The notes below the pieces were generated by a model. The model ran no database searches. It saw only the letters and a list, made by a program, of their open reading frames with translations, and was not told the DNA's origin. Below, piece after piece: positions 24,452 to 37,950 of a stretch of DNA of 57,500 nt (positions within the stretch are counted from its first letter, which is position 1; each line of letters begins with the position of its first letter). The stretch spans positions 437,501-495,000 of the forward strand of contig NC_135571.1 of the NCBI RefSeq assembly GCF_964340395.1, given 5' to 3'. The translations under genes and the position numbers were made by a program. This DNA comes from Glandiceps talaboti (Eukaryota; Hemichordata; Enteropneusta; Spengelidae).

Positions 24452-25995
24452 ATTTAGTATCGTTAAGGCTTGGCCAACAGTCACCATAGTGGTGGTTGTG
24501 TTACAATATATTTAGTACCGTTAAGGCTTGGCCAACAGTCACCATAGTGGTGGTTGTGTTACAACATATATATATATATAACCATTAAGGCTTGGCCAAC
24601 AGTCACCATAGTGGTGGTTGTGTTACAACATATATATGTATATAACCATTAAGGCTTGGCCAACAGTCACCATAGTGGTGGTTGTGTTACAACATATACA
24701 TGTATATAACCATTAAGGCTTGGCCAACAGTCACCATAGTGGTGGTTGTGTTACAACATATATATATATATAACCATTAAGGCTTGGCCAACAGTCACCA
24801 TAGTGGTGGTTGTGTTACAACATATATATATATATAACCATTAAGGCTTGGCCAACAGTCACCATAGTGGTGGTTGTGTTACAACATATATATATATATA
24901 ACCATTAAGGCTTGGCCAACAGTCACCATAGTGGTAATTGTGTTACAACATATACATATATATAACCATTAAGGCTTGGCCAACAGTCACCATAGTGGTG
25001 ATTGTGTTACAACATATATATAACCGTTAAGGCTTGGCCAACAGTCACCATAGTGGTGGTTGTGTTACAACATATACATATATATAACCATTAAGGCTTG
25101 GCCAACAGTCACCATAGTGGTGGTTGTGTTACAACATATATATAACCATTAAGGCTTGGCCAACAGTCACCATAGTGGTGGTTGTGTTACAACATATATA
25201 TAACCGTTAAGGCTTGGCCAACAGTCACCATAGTGGTGGTTGTGTTACAACATATACATATATATAACCATTAAGGCTTGGTCAACAGTCACCATAGTGG
25301 TGGTTGTGTTACAACATATACATATATATAACCGTTAAGGCTTGGCCAACAGTCACCATAGTGGTGGTTGTGTTACAACATATATATGTATATAACCATT
25401 AAGGCTTGGCCAACAGTCACCATAGTGGTGGTTGTGTTACAACATATATATAACCATTAAGGCTTGGCCAACAGTCACCATAGTGGTGGTTGTGTTACAA
25501 CATATACATATATATAACCGTTAAGGCTTGGTCAACAGTCACCATAGTGGTGGTTGTGTTACAACATATATATAACCGTTAAGGCTTGGTCAACAGTCAC
25601 CATAGTGGTGGTTGTGTTATAACATATATATATATATAACCATTAAGGCTTGGTCAACAGTCACCATAGTGGTGGTTGTGTTACAACATATATATAACCA
25701 TTAAGGCTTGGTCAACAGTCACCATAGTGGTGGTTGTGTTACAACATATATATAACCGTTAAGGCTTGGTCAACAGTCACCATAGTGGTGGCCGTGTTAC
25801 AACATATATATAACCGTTAAGGCTTGGTCAACAGTCACCATAGTGGTGGCCGTGTTACAACATATATATAACCATTAAGGCTTGGTCAACAGTCACCATA
25901 GTGGTGGCCGTGTTACAACATATATATAACCATTAAGGCTTGGTCAACAGTCACCATAGTGGTGGTTGTGTTACAACATATACATGTATATAACC
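24452..25995. repeat. 57-66-bp minisatellite array, about 25 copies, 1.5 kb
   Basis: A nearly invariant core of about 50 bp (aaggcttggccaacagtcac, catagtggtggttgtgttac) alternates with a variable TA/CA/TG spacer of 8-17 bp. Copies in the last third share a cc-to-tc change (ttggtcaac), and a few carry a ggccgtg variant, showing local spread of variants. It is not CRISPR: spacers are simple sequence and the genome is eukaryotic. Confidence 0.96.
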
Positions 25996-26640
25996 ATATA
26001 AGATCTTTATTCATTTCAAAAGCAATCTCTTAAAAAATTTGACATTTACATTACAGTGCAGTATAGTTCAACTCTACCCCAGCTACCCCAACATTTGTAA
26101 TAGCGCCCTCTATATGTCACTCAACCAATGCAATGAATACACACGTAATTGAGTATGTACACCTACTCATGCAATGTACAGAGGTTGACAGCATGGTTGA
26201 AACAAAGTTCACAAACACAAACTAGGACTGGAACAACATTAAATATGATAATGAGATGCAAACCTGGATCAAAGTTTACAGCTAAATATGGGCATAGGAA
26301 GGAACCATTAAAGATAAAGGTGTGGTCAGTGACAGGATGTACTAATTCAGGAAACCTTGATGTATGGAGTGACAATGTAAGATAAACAAAGTAGGGGACA
26401 AAATTGATGAGAAAAGGAAAAGATACAATGATGTAGAGGTCATTGCACTATTTGTGCTGTTTACAGACTATATCTCAGGAAGTATTTTACATGTTTCATG
26501 TTTATAAAGACCATTACCAATGTTATATCTCAAAACTGACATAGGTGCTACAATAACCTGCCCCCTCAAAATGATAAGCTGACCCACCCGCGTATCTAAT
26601 ATTCCAACCCACCTGAGTAATCTGATTTCTAAATGCCATG
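25996..26640. other. Non-coding stretch between arrays
   Basis: A site agcgccctctata at about 26102-26114 repeats the CTCF-like core seen in the array at 1-455. No gene is recognised; the open frames at 26149-26385 on both strands have no support. Confidence 0.5.
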
Positions 26641-26729
26641 TAACCTGATCTAGTTCTTCATATTATATGTAAAAGTTTAACCTTCCCCCACAAAAATAGA
26701 GCAGAGTACTATTAATCCTACCCTAAAAT

Positions 26730-27770
26730 CTAAGTATATTGACTTCAATACTTTCCTAGTAGAATCTAAGCATATATTGACTTCAATGCTTTCCTTAGAA
26801 TCTATTAAGCATTTTGACTTCAATGCTTTTCTAGTAGAATCTAAGCATTTTGACTTCAATGCTTTTCTAGTAGAATCTAAGCATTTTGACTTCAATACTT
26901 TTCTAGTAGAATCTAAACATATATTGACTTCAATACTTTTCTAGTAGAATCTAAACATATATTGACTTCAATACTTTTCTAGTAGAATCTAAACATATAT
27001 TGACTTCAATACTTTTCTAGTAGAATCTAAACATATATTGACTTCAATGCTTTTCTAGTAGAATCTAAACATATATTGACTTCAATGCTTTCCTAGTAGA
27101 ATCTAAACATATATTGACTTCAATACTTTTCTAGTAGAATCTAAACATATATTGACTTCAATGCTTTCCTAGTAGAATCTAAACATATATTGACTTCAAT
27201 ACTTTTCTAGTAGAATCTAAACATATATTGACTTCAATACTTTTCTAGTAGAATCTAAACATATATTGACTTCAATACTTTTCTAGTAGAATCTAAACAT
27301 ATATTGACTTCAATGCTTTCCTAGTAGAATCTAAACATATATTGACTTCAATACTTTTCTAGTAGAATCTAAACATATATTGACTTCAATACTTTCCTAG
27401 TAGAATCTAAACATATATTGACTTCAATGCTTTCCTAGTAGAATCTAAACATATATTGACTTCAATACTTTTCTAGTAGAATCTAAACATATATTGACTT
27501 CAATGCTTTCCTAGTAGAATCTAAACATATATTGACTTCAATACTTTTCTAGTAGAATCTAAACATATATTGACTTCAATACTTTTCTAGTAGAATCTAA
27601 ACATATATTGACTTCAATACTTTTCTAGTAGAATCTAAACATATATTGACTTCAATACTTTTCTAGTAGAATCTAAACATATATTGACTTCAATGCTTTC
27701 CTAGTAGAATCTAAACATATATTGACTTCAATGCTTTCCTAGTAGAATCTAAGCATTTTGACTTTACTGC
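26730..27770 (+). repeat. 38-bp minisatellite, left arm of inverted pair, ~27 copies
   Basis: The unit is agaatctaaacatatattga followed by cttcaatacttttctagt, with variants aagcattttgac at both ends of the array and actt/gctt alternation in the middle. Confidence 0.96.
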
Positions 27771-27799
27771 CTTCTTTCTACAACTTTTGTTTGAAATCA

Positions 27800-28726
27800 G
27801 TATGCTTAGATTCTACAAGGAAAGCATTGAAGTCAAAATGCATAGATTCCACTAGAAGGAAAGCATAGATGATTGAAGTCTATACGTTTAGATTCTACTA
27901 GAAGGAAAGCATAGATGATTGAAGTCTATACGTTTAGATTCTACTAGAAGGAAAGCATAGATGATTGAAGTCTATACGTTTAGATTCTACTAGAAGGAAA
28001 GCATAGATGATTGAAGTCTATACGTTTAGATTCTACTAGAAGGAAAGCATAGATGATTGAAGTCGATACGTTTAGATTCTACTAGAAGGAAAGCATAGAT
28101 GATTGAAGTCGATATGTTTAGATTCCACTAGAAGGAAAGCATAGATGATTGAAGTCTATACGTTTAGATTCTACTAGAAGGAAAGCATAGATGATTGAAG
28201 TCGATATGTTTAGATTCTACTAGAAGGAAAGCATAGATGATTGAAGTCGATATGTTTAGATTCTACTAGAAGGAAAGCATAGATGATTGAAGTCGATATG
28301 TTTAGATTCTACTAGAAGGAAAGCATAGATGATTGAAGTCGATACGTTTAGATTCTACTAGAAGGAAAGCATAGATGATTGAAGTCGATATGTTTAGATT
28401 CTACTAGAAGGAAAGCATAGATGATTGAAGTCGATACGTTTAGATTCTACTAGAAGGAAAGCATAGATGATTGAAGTCGATACGTTTAGATTCTACTAGA
28501 AGGAAAGCATAGATGATTGAAGTCGATATGTTTAGATTCTACTAGAAGGAAAGCATAGATGATTGAAGTCGATATGTTTAGATTCTACTAGAAGGAAAGC
28601 ATAGATGATTGAAGTCGATATGTTTAGATTCTACTAGAAGGAAAGCATAGATGATTGAAGTCGATACGTTTAGATTCTACTACAAGGAAAGCATAGATGA
28701 TTGAAGTCGATACGTTTAGATTCTAA
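27800..28726 (-). repeat. 46-bp minisatellite, right arm of inverted pair, ~20 copies
   Basis: The unit is gaaggaaagcatagatgatt followed by gaagtcgatacgtttagatt, ctacta. It is the reverse complement of the left-arm unit with an 8-bp insertion (near atagatga) and a few small changes. The first right-arm copies, next to the centre at 27770-27800, lack the insertion and pair almost perfectly with the left arm. Confidence 0.94.
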
Positions 28727-29960
28727 GTTATATTAATCCCAGACCTTTACACATAGCTTAATTGTAGGTTTAAACCTTGTCACTAAATTGCTTTAGTCCT
28801 AGATAATTTTACACATTAATTATTCTTCATAGCTATAACCTTCCTCCCACAAAAATGTAGCCATGCACTAGTAATTCATTTACTCCTAGAATCTAACACA
28901 TTTACACATAAAATTGTTTTTGATTGCTCTAACTTGCCTACATAAAAATATAGCAATATACCTTTAACTATTTCTCCAATCCTATATTAAATTTGACATA
29001 TACACTGTTTTTGATAGCGTTAACCTACCCCCACAAAAATTAAGCAATGTACATATTATATTACTGCTTGAATCATATATAAATTTGAACTGTTTTTGAT
29101 AGCGTTAGCCTGCCCCCACAAAAATTAAGCAATGTACATATTATGTTACTTGAATCATATATAATTTTATACATGGACTGTTTTTGATAGCTTTGACCTT
29201 TCCCCACAAGCAATGTACATAATAAAATATTACTACTTCAATCACAGACATTCATTGTCCTTATTATTCTGGCAAACCAGAGCTGATATTCCTGCCGTGA
29301 CACTGTGACAATTATCAAGGGAGAACTGTCAAAGAGGCTTTGGTTTATGACGAAATGATTCTTAATAGCTTTGACATCCCCCACAAAACTTGTCATAATG
29401 TACATATTACTCATTACTATTATTTACTGCTTCAATTTTAGATAATTTTACACCTGAACTGTTTTTGATAGCTTTGACCTTCCCTAAGTCCCACCTCCCC
29501 CAAACTGAGCCATACACTTTCAATCTTTATACCCTACACATTCTCACTTTAATTGTTCTATAAATGTTAACTTCCCATGAAATTGACAATACTACCTTCT
29601 TCAATTTCAATTTCTTCACATAAACTGCTTTTGATAGCGTTACCATTTTCCCATAAAATGGACTCTGAACGCAGTATTAATCCATTTTTAAATCCCAGAT
29701 CTAAATTTACACATTAAATTATTCTAGATTATAAACTTTTAATCTTTCCTCACAAAAAATTGATTAATTTACCAAGTATAGGATTACTTCTCATAAAATC
29801 CTTTCTAATTCTTACACATAAAATTGTTTTTCATGGCTTTAACTTCTCACACAAAATTAAATAAAGTACACATTACTTCTTACTGCTGTAATCCAATTAG
29901 ACATGTTATAAATTATTGTCATTGATAGCTGCCCACAAAGATATAGTAATGTAACATTAC

Positions 29961-30430
29961 ACATAGAACATTACAATGTCGTTGACTCAGAGATAATCAT
30001 CGACAAACTAAATGAGCCATCACACTTTGAACCAAAATTTAACATCAAACCATTAAAAACTAACATTTGTTATGCTCCAAGTGCAGAATAACGTTGATTT
30101 TGGCCAAAATGTTACAGATTTACAAAAATTTGTTCAAAAGTTTTTTTTAGGCGGGAATAAAAGTTGAGTGATACTGCCTAAAACTTTTGGTAATCACCAT
30201 CACACACAGAATCATTAACAAAGTAAGATACTCTACATCTGAAAATCAGTTCCTAGATATTAATGTTTAAATAAATTTGCATTTGGTAAAAAATTTGAAT
30301 AAAAAATTTGAAAAGACCCAAGTCCAGGTTGACATTCCAAGTTGATAAGTGAAATAGCACCTGGAGCAAAACATGTTTGTTCATTAATTTCTAAAATTGG
30401 ACCCAGATGAAAATAACCACAATTTGTAAC
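29961..30430. other. Non-coding stretch, nothing recognised
   Basis: AT-rich sequence without arrays or credible frames. Confidence 0.5.
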
Positions 30431-30607
30431 TGAATCTGTTACCTCAGGACTTTTACAATTGAAACCAGTAAAACTGAATCTGTTACCTCAGGACTTTTAC
30501 AATTGAAACCAGTAAAACTGAATCTGTTACCTCAGGACTTTTACAATTGAAACCAGTAAAACTGAATCTGTTACCTCAGGACTTTTACAATTGAAACCAG
30601 TAAAACT
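30431..30607. repeat. 44-bp minisatellite, four copies
   Basis: Four almost identical copies of ctgaatctgttacctcagga followed by cttttacaattgaaaccagtaaaa. Confidence 0.93.
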
Positions 30608-33530
30608 GAAATAGAGTACTGACTGACACAACACAAATTTCACTATAACATGGATGCTATCATCTGGTTTGATAAAATCTTACAAACAGTGCTACATTTC
30701 ATTGTCTGGTTTATAAAATTTGGCTGATAGTGCTATAGTTTATCATCTCACTCTTACGAACTTGACTACCGTGTATGTTTTCTTTGCAAGTGCTACAATA
30801 CATGTAGTATAAAGCTCAAGTATTTAGAAGAAAATATTGCAATGTTCTGTTTCAGACTTCATAGTTTCAATAATAGTCCTGTTGACTGACTACTTGATAG
30901 CAATTTGTTAGGATGAGTTGCACTGAACCAGTAAAACTTCAGTTCACATTAAATTAGGGACTTGCATGCTTGACCTGATTATGTCTACATGTACAAGTGG
31001 TCTAGTTCTCTGCCACATGTTGAAAATACACAGTGTTTCAGACATCTGAGTAGGCTGTCTCATGTTTAAAGTGTTTTTCCTAATTTAAAACAGTCTGCAC
31101 AGTCAGCAATGAATACAAAAACAGCTTGAATTTTCTACTAGTTTCACACCTTAGAGGACTTCTCAAGAAGTTTTGAATCAGAGTTACTCTAACAGAACAT
31201 ATCTAGCCTACAGATTGAGTGCAGTATGATTTTATACAAAGTATAAACAAGAACAGAAACAGCTAATAAATGTCTACAGTATTTCCAACATACAAGTAAC
31301 CTAGAAATAAGATGCAGCCCTACATCGTACATGTATTATTGTACAATATCTTATCATTCTAAAGACAAGTACAAGAATGGCTATAAACGTCTGTTTTTAA
31401 ACTCGTGTACACACGTGTACAAGTACATGGTTCACGTATAGTTCATGTATAGTTATAAACATTTGCTTTTATAGTCGATGGAATTACTGACAATTTTGAT
31501 GGGTTACAAAATTTGTAACTTTGAAACAAAACGACATTAACCATTTTTGAAACTGTGTCAGTAACAAATTCCACACTACATATATTGTAACAAGTTAGAG
31601 TACCAATGTTGCTACTTTGTGTCAAATTATATCATTTAGCTGTTTAAATGAACTAAAGTGTTCTAACTGATCTAAACTGCAAGTTTGACAGAAATTCTAA
31701 TGGGGAATAATATTATGAGTTCTAAATCAAATTGCCCACAGTTATTAAGAAATGTACCCAGCACATCACAATTACATGTAAATGAACTCAGCTATAAACC
31801 AATGCATTACTCATCAGTTCACTTGCTAGCTGTCACAGTGTCACAACTAGCATGGTTTGACTGATTTTCCTAGCTGTCACAGTGTCACAACTAGCATGGT
31901 TTGACTGATTTTCACCTGTGCTATGGTTCAATGATATTCAGAATTTTCTGTCCTTGTAATGAAAAAAGCAACATAACTATACACACTGTTATAGTGTTAA
32001 GAATATCCAATTTAAAGTCATCAATTTATACAAGAACACCCAAATATATATCTTTGTATTTCGTTACATATTAATAATAGTCTTTGTCAATAATTACCCC
32101 AATTTCTTTTGCAGTTATGGCTCTCATAAGCCAAAGGATAAATTATGGAAATTATTTTGATAAAATAATAAAACTATCAGTTGAAACCAAGAATTATAAT
32201 AAATGTACCATTAATGGTAATTTTATGGATTTCGAGTTTCCAACATACCTCAAAAGTCATTATAATCACATTTTCTCATCTTTACACAATTTCCATCTCT
32301 GTATGTTTTAATTTTTTGATACAAGAAAATCCTTTATTTCTTAAGTTTGTCTCAATAACAGCTCAAAAACACTTTGTACAAATTTTTACAAAAGATTTTC
32401 CAAAGATGAAGCTTTCATGAAAAATATGAACAAAACCATTTTCTATTCTATGAAAACCTCAAAGTCAAAAACTTGCTTTAAAATCTTTTAATGTTTTTTC
32501 TTTCAATTAATTTTTCTAATGTATATACCATTTTATCAGTTACTAGATTACAAATATATATATATGATTGTCAATGCATTCCAACAGATCTAACAGTCAA
32601 CAAGTCATGAATATCTTCTCAAAAAAAATCTACCAAAAATAAACTTACCTCTGATGGCAAATTTGTAAGATATGAGAGTTAACTCCAGAAACAAAATGTT
32701 GAGTATTCCAAAACTTGACACAACTCAACAGGTATAAAATAATCTATCCAGTAGTAAATTTTCAGGTGAAGTTGTGAAGTTAATCCAATGTTTTATACTA
32801 TCCCCGGAGTTCTCAGTATGGCTGGCATGTAGAGCATTTAACGTGGCAAACAACACTGTATCGTCCACAGTTCTCTACACTAAAACTGTCACTGGTTTGA
32901 ATTTCATTCAACAAAGTATCGTAATTATATACTGGGCTGATGACTTCCTGGGGGAAGAGATGCCATGATACAACACTAGGTGGGTGGAATCCTAAATGTA
33001 AACAAAGACCAAACCATTCAATTTTAGGGGGGATGGTCATATGTAATAATCATAAATGACACAAAACAACAAATTTTGAGAAGCAAAATCTATATTTGCA
33101 GAAAATGAGTACTTCCTAAGATGTTATTAATAAATCATTACATTTAAGAATCTTTTATTTAAACCAGTTGAGGTTTTAAGTAGTATATACACCCCTATAC
33201 CATTAATAGTACATCCTGTGGGAAAGCCACCTCTCAAGAGTGGGCAGTGCATAGACAGGGTCATACCAATTATAGACAGGGGAGGTGCCCGTGAAAACAA
33301 ACGTACAGGAAACTATCGAATCCTGTTACATATTTGTGGGCAAGTCGCTTCCTTTGGTCTGCACATGTATATAGTGATCTATATGCTGTCCAGGACCATA
33401 ATTACACAAAGGTCAAATTTGGGCATATAGGAAATATGTACACTATGTCAGTGTTTGTTCTAGAAGTAGAGATTCCCATCATATGTGGGCTATGTAAACT
33501 ATGTAGATACTATTTCAAAGGTGAAACAAG
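30608..33530. other. Non-coding stretch with one duplication and one GC-richer patch
   Basis: A roughly 50-bp segment (tagctgtcacagtgtcacaa) is duplicated at about 31808 and 31870. At 32813-33040 the DNA is GC-richer than its surroundings and carries an ATG-initiated 75-codon frame on the minus strand, unrecognised. Nothing else is seen. Confidence 0.45.
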
Positions 33531-33531
33531 A

Positions 33532-33700
33532 ACTGACATACATTGCACCTGAGATAGTTTAGAAACTTACATAGCCATTGGGTTTGAATCTGACACACAT
33601 TGCACCTGAGATAGTCTAGAAACTTACATAGCCATTGGGTTTGAATCTGACACACATTGCACCTGAGATAGTCTACAAACTTAGCCATTGGGTTTGAATG
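33532..33700. repeat. 57-bp tandem repeat, three copies
   Basis: The unit contains acacattgcacctgagatag and ttagccattgggtttgaat. The last copy is shortened. Confidence 0.9.
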
Positions 33701-33989
33701 TGATGTATGTAGATCTCTCTGGAGTATAGAGATCTCCAAATTCAAACCTGACAGAAAAACTCTTTCGACTACATCTGAGCCAGCCAGAAACTAGTCTGGA
33801 TGTATGGAATCATCTCTAACCCTGTACAAGAGAGATCTTGTGATTGGATAAAGGATATCACTATACAGACCACCATAGGTTCTAGAGTCACATACATTAT
33901 AACAGACCAAAATTAGTCTAGTTTCCTATACACATTATCATCACTATGACCATCTCCAGCAGGATAAAGATCATAGAAAACGTTGACAG

Positions 33990-34113
33990 GTATAGGAACT
34001 AGACTTAACCAAAAAGTGTGAACCTCATCATGTCTGTTTAATAGTCCGTGGTTTCTAATGAAACCACCGGTTTCTAGGATCACGTAAGTACCTCCCTAGT
34101 CTAGTTCCTATAC
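33990..34113. mobile_element. 124-bp fold-back element, probable MITE
   Basis: The ends gtataggaactagact and agtctagttcctatac are perfect reverse complements over 16 bp, separated by about 90 bp that contains a further inner palindrome (ggtttctaatgaaacc). A third, imperfect copy of the end lies just outside at about 33915-33931. No target-site duplication could be identified. Confidence 0.65.
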
Positions 34114-34673
34114 GGTTTTGTTACGATTTACAGTTAGAGACTACATTGGCATCTAGACTACATAAGTCACACAGTGAAATATTATTTACTTACATGAAAT
34201 CTGTGTTATATTTTACCCCTATCATATAATATTTGCCAAGTATCTTCAATATTATTGATATTTTATTGTATTTTGAATCACATCTTGGGGAAAACAAGTA
34301 CCTGTGCAGACAAGCCTGATAGCAGTACTCAGAGCATTAGATATTTCAACTGTTTTTTTAGTGACAACAAAATTAGTTAATAATAAACTCAAGTACTTGT
34401 CTTACAATCATATCTGTATTACAAAAGTATTAACATCAAGTACAGGGATGCAGTGTAATAATTATGTAACACCACAAGATAAAGAGATCAATCTATTCAG
34501 ATTATCAACTAGGTTTGTTTGGCAGATTTATAGAAAAAGTTGGTTCAGAACAAAAGAATAATCCTATGTAATCCTTATTTTGATATAAGGATATAATATT
34601 TTAAAACTATGTAGGTGTGTTGAAATTATGACATTACCAATTCTCTCTCTCCCTCTCCCCTTCTCTCCCTCTC

Positions 34674-35610
<937 letters not shown>

Positions 35611-35968
35611 TCAATTTGACAAAGAATCACTGAGCAGTTATACACGGACATCCTCTTTCCGTTGTTAAAAATAAATGAAGAGAATGGAAAATGTAGCTAC
35701 AAATATCATAAATTCATTAATTCTTAAATTCATTCAATTTGACAAAGACTGTATGGACATCCTCTTTCCGTTGTTAAAAATAAATTGTGTCATTTTAATT
35801 CTTAAGGGAGAATGAGAAATGTAGCTAGAAATATCATAAATTCATTAATTCTTAAATTCATTCAATTTGACAAAGACTGTATGGACATCCTCTTTCCATT
35901 GTTAAAAATAAAGTGTGCTATTTTAATTCTTAAGGGAGAATGAGAAATGTAGCTAGAAATATCAATAA
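35611..35968. repeat. ~129-bp tandem repeat, about three copies
   Basis: Copies start with caatttgacaaagactgtat and include catcctctttccgttgttaa and gagaaatgtagctagaaata. The first copy carries internal differences. Confidence 0.85.
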
Positions 35969-36265
35969 GGATTAAGAGGAGGATGAACATTAGCTTTTTA
36001 GCATTCATAAATTTTATACTAGTATGTGTATAATGCTTTTAAAGGGAGGAGACATTTTTTAGATTATAGTTACCCTACACTGTGTTATGTATATTTTTCT
36101 TTTATGTTTACAAATTGTATGTAAGTTTATAGATGTTCTGTTTGTTTATTAATTTGCTTTGGAAAAAAGTGACTTATAAACCCAATGGGGCTGGTACAAA
36201 TTTTCTGTATATTTATTATATTGTATTTGTAAATCTGCATCTCACTATTATAAACTACTATAACT

Positions 36266-36536
36266 CAGTGGTGAACAAATCATTTTGTGAACTGGTGGTC
36301 CCCAGACCAGTGCCTTAAAAAATCCAGTGGTCCTGCTGAAAGAATTAGTGGTCCCAGGTCCCGCTAATGTGAAACATTAAATCTTACCTATGAATCTGTA
36401 TATTCAGAAGACTTTTTAACATACCGTTATTAACAGTTAGGTACTGGTCCGACAGACCAGACAAGGTAAAATTTGTGTGGTCTGCCAAAAAAATCACTAG
36501 TCCCGGACCCAGGACCAGTGGATTTGTTCACCCCTG
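36266..36536. mobile_element. 271-bp non-autonomous element with hAT-like ends
   Basis: The left end cagtggtgaacaaatc and the reverse complement of the right end, caggggtgaacaaatcc, match over 15 of 16 bases. CAG(G/T)GGTG-type ends and short length suggest a hAT MITE. Internal ccagtggtcc/ggtcccagg motifs are repeated. The flanking 8-mers do not form a clear target-site duplication, so the superfamily is tentative. Confidence 0.55.
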
Positions 36537-37179
36537 ATACTATACGATATTTATTATGGAAAACTACCTTGTCACTCTTACGGTTTCTTCAACTTTCCTC
36601 AACATATATATTTCTAATTTGATAAATTCTTTAAAATGATAAAATGGTAATAAATAATTTCCACAATTAACTAACCTACTATATAATAGTCAAATTACTA
36701 TTTTTTTATGATTTTGGATTATTTAGCTGTAATTTGGGGAAATTTTGGCATACTTGTGCCAGGATATATATTTTCATAAAGTTTTTCCATTTGTTTCTTA
36801 AACATTACAATAAACATTTTTTTTCAAGACGGATGCAACTTGTGCCCTGTTACACTGTAACTGTTCAGAGAGAACACAGAAATTACAAGAACTTAGAAGC
36901 CTCAAGTACCCCTGCTACCTTGTTCAGAGCTGATAAATATATGGACCCATGGCAGTTGTCCAGAGCTCCTAGTTACCTTTTTCAGATAGAACACAGAAAT
37001 TACAAGAGGGCTTTGTTCAACCTGTTTGAGGAGATCATAGAAAGTTATATAAAATAATTTAATAATATAAATATAATAATGATATACAGGACTAGAGTAC
37101 CAATTATACAATCCTGTTTTTAGTTAGGGTGAATACTGCTTTGAAATTGATACTATGCACCGCAATGACTTCAGTACTT

Positions 37180-37285
37180 TGTGTAACTACTAACTAACCT
37201 TTCACTTAGTGTAACTACTAACTAACTTTTCACTTAGTGTAACTAGTAACTAACCTTTCACTTAGTGTAACTAGTAACTAACCTT
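37180..37285. repeat. 28-bp minisatellite, four copies
   Basis: The unit is gtgtaactactaactaacct followed by ttcactta. Confidence 0.9.
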
Positions 37286-37387
37286 TCTATGTGACAGGAT
37301 GTCCTACAACTCATGCAAAGTCAGTGATGTGTAATAATGAATGACTAACATAGCTGACTCACATTATGGGGCTTGGCTCTCACTGAA

Positions 37388-37405
37388 CAGCGCCCTCTAG
37401 TGACC
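37388..37405 (-). promoter_or_regulatory. Candidate CTCF binding site
   Basis: On the minus strand GGTCACTAGAGGGCGCTG matches the consensus CCASYAGRKGGCRSYR at 15 of 16 positions by eye. CTCF is an insulator and loop-anchor protein of bilaterians. The match is seen; occupancy is inference. Confidence 0.4.
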
Positions 37406-37639
37406 ACACTATTTCCTGTGATATATCTGTCAGTAGAATCATTGATGGATAAATGTGTGTAGTAGTTACACACAAAACACAGGAAGAAAATGTTATGAAT
37501 TCATATTTTATGGTACGGACCCTAAAATCAGTGCATCCATTCACCAGGAAACCATGAATTTACATGTGGTCAGTTCCACACAACTTTTAATAAAGAAGAC
37601 ACATCACTGTAGTGTATAGTAAGTCCCAATCACAAAAAA

Positions 37640-37950
37640 TTATGTGACAAATTTATAAATTATATAAATTAAACTTGATCTATGGCAACCTACATTAAGA
37701 TATAGAGTAATAATGTGCCATGGTAGTTGTTCTCTTCACTTGCTATTTAATTTATAAATTATACAAATTAAACTTTGTTGATCTACTTGGATAGTAATTG
37801 TTCAAAGTAGTCATTGTGTTCATCCACTACATAAGAATTAAAAGTTGTTGATCTACTAGGGTATTAACACACATTAGTAATTGTTCCAAGGTAGTCATTG
37901 TGTTCATTCACTATATAAGAATTAAAAGTTGTTGATCTAGGGTAACACAC
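37640..37950. repeat. Degenerate ~80-bp tandem repeat
   Basis: Repeated blocks are aagttgttgatctactaggg, agtaattgttcaaggtagt-like and cattgtgttcatccactaca-like sequence, in about three units. Confidence 0.65.

Larger units (their letters stand above)
26641..29960. repeat. Nested repeat domain: old ~105-bp degenerate array hosting two young arrays
   Basis: Degenerate units containing ttttgatagcgttaacc, ccccacaaaaattaagcaa and tgtacatattactgcttcaa occur at 26660-26725 and again, about eleven times, from 28740 to 29960. Two younger arrays sit between. The left young array appears to derive from the degenerate unit, whose ctaaaatctaagtatattga resembles its monomer. Confidence 0.75.

Noticed and set aside
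24452-25995. CRISPR array
   Set aside because: Spacers are short TA/CA runs, not unique sequence. The genome is clearly eukaryotic, and no cas genes exist.
26149-26385. Overlapping open frames on both strands
   Set aside because: Neither has a known motif, credible start context or flanking splice sites.
36734-37057. 107-codon frame containing EHRNYK twice
   Set aside because: The doubling reflects a local DNA duplication (aacacagaaattacaagag). No domain or splice support.
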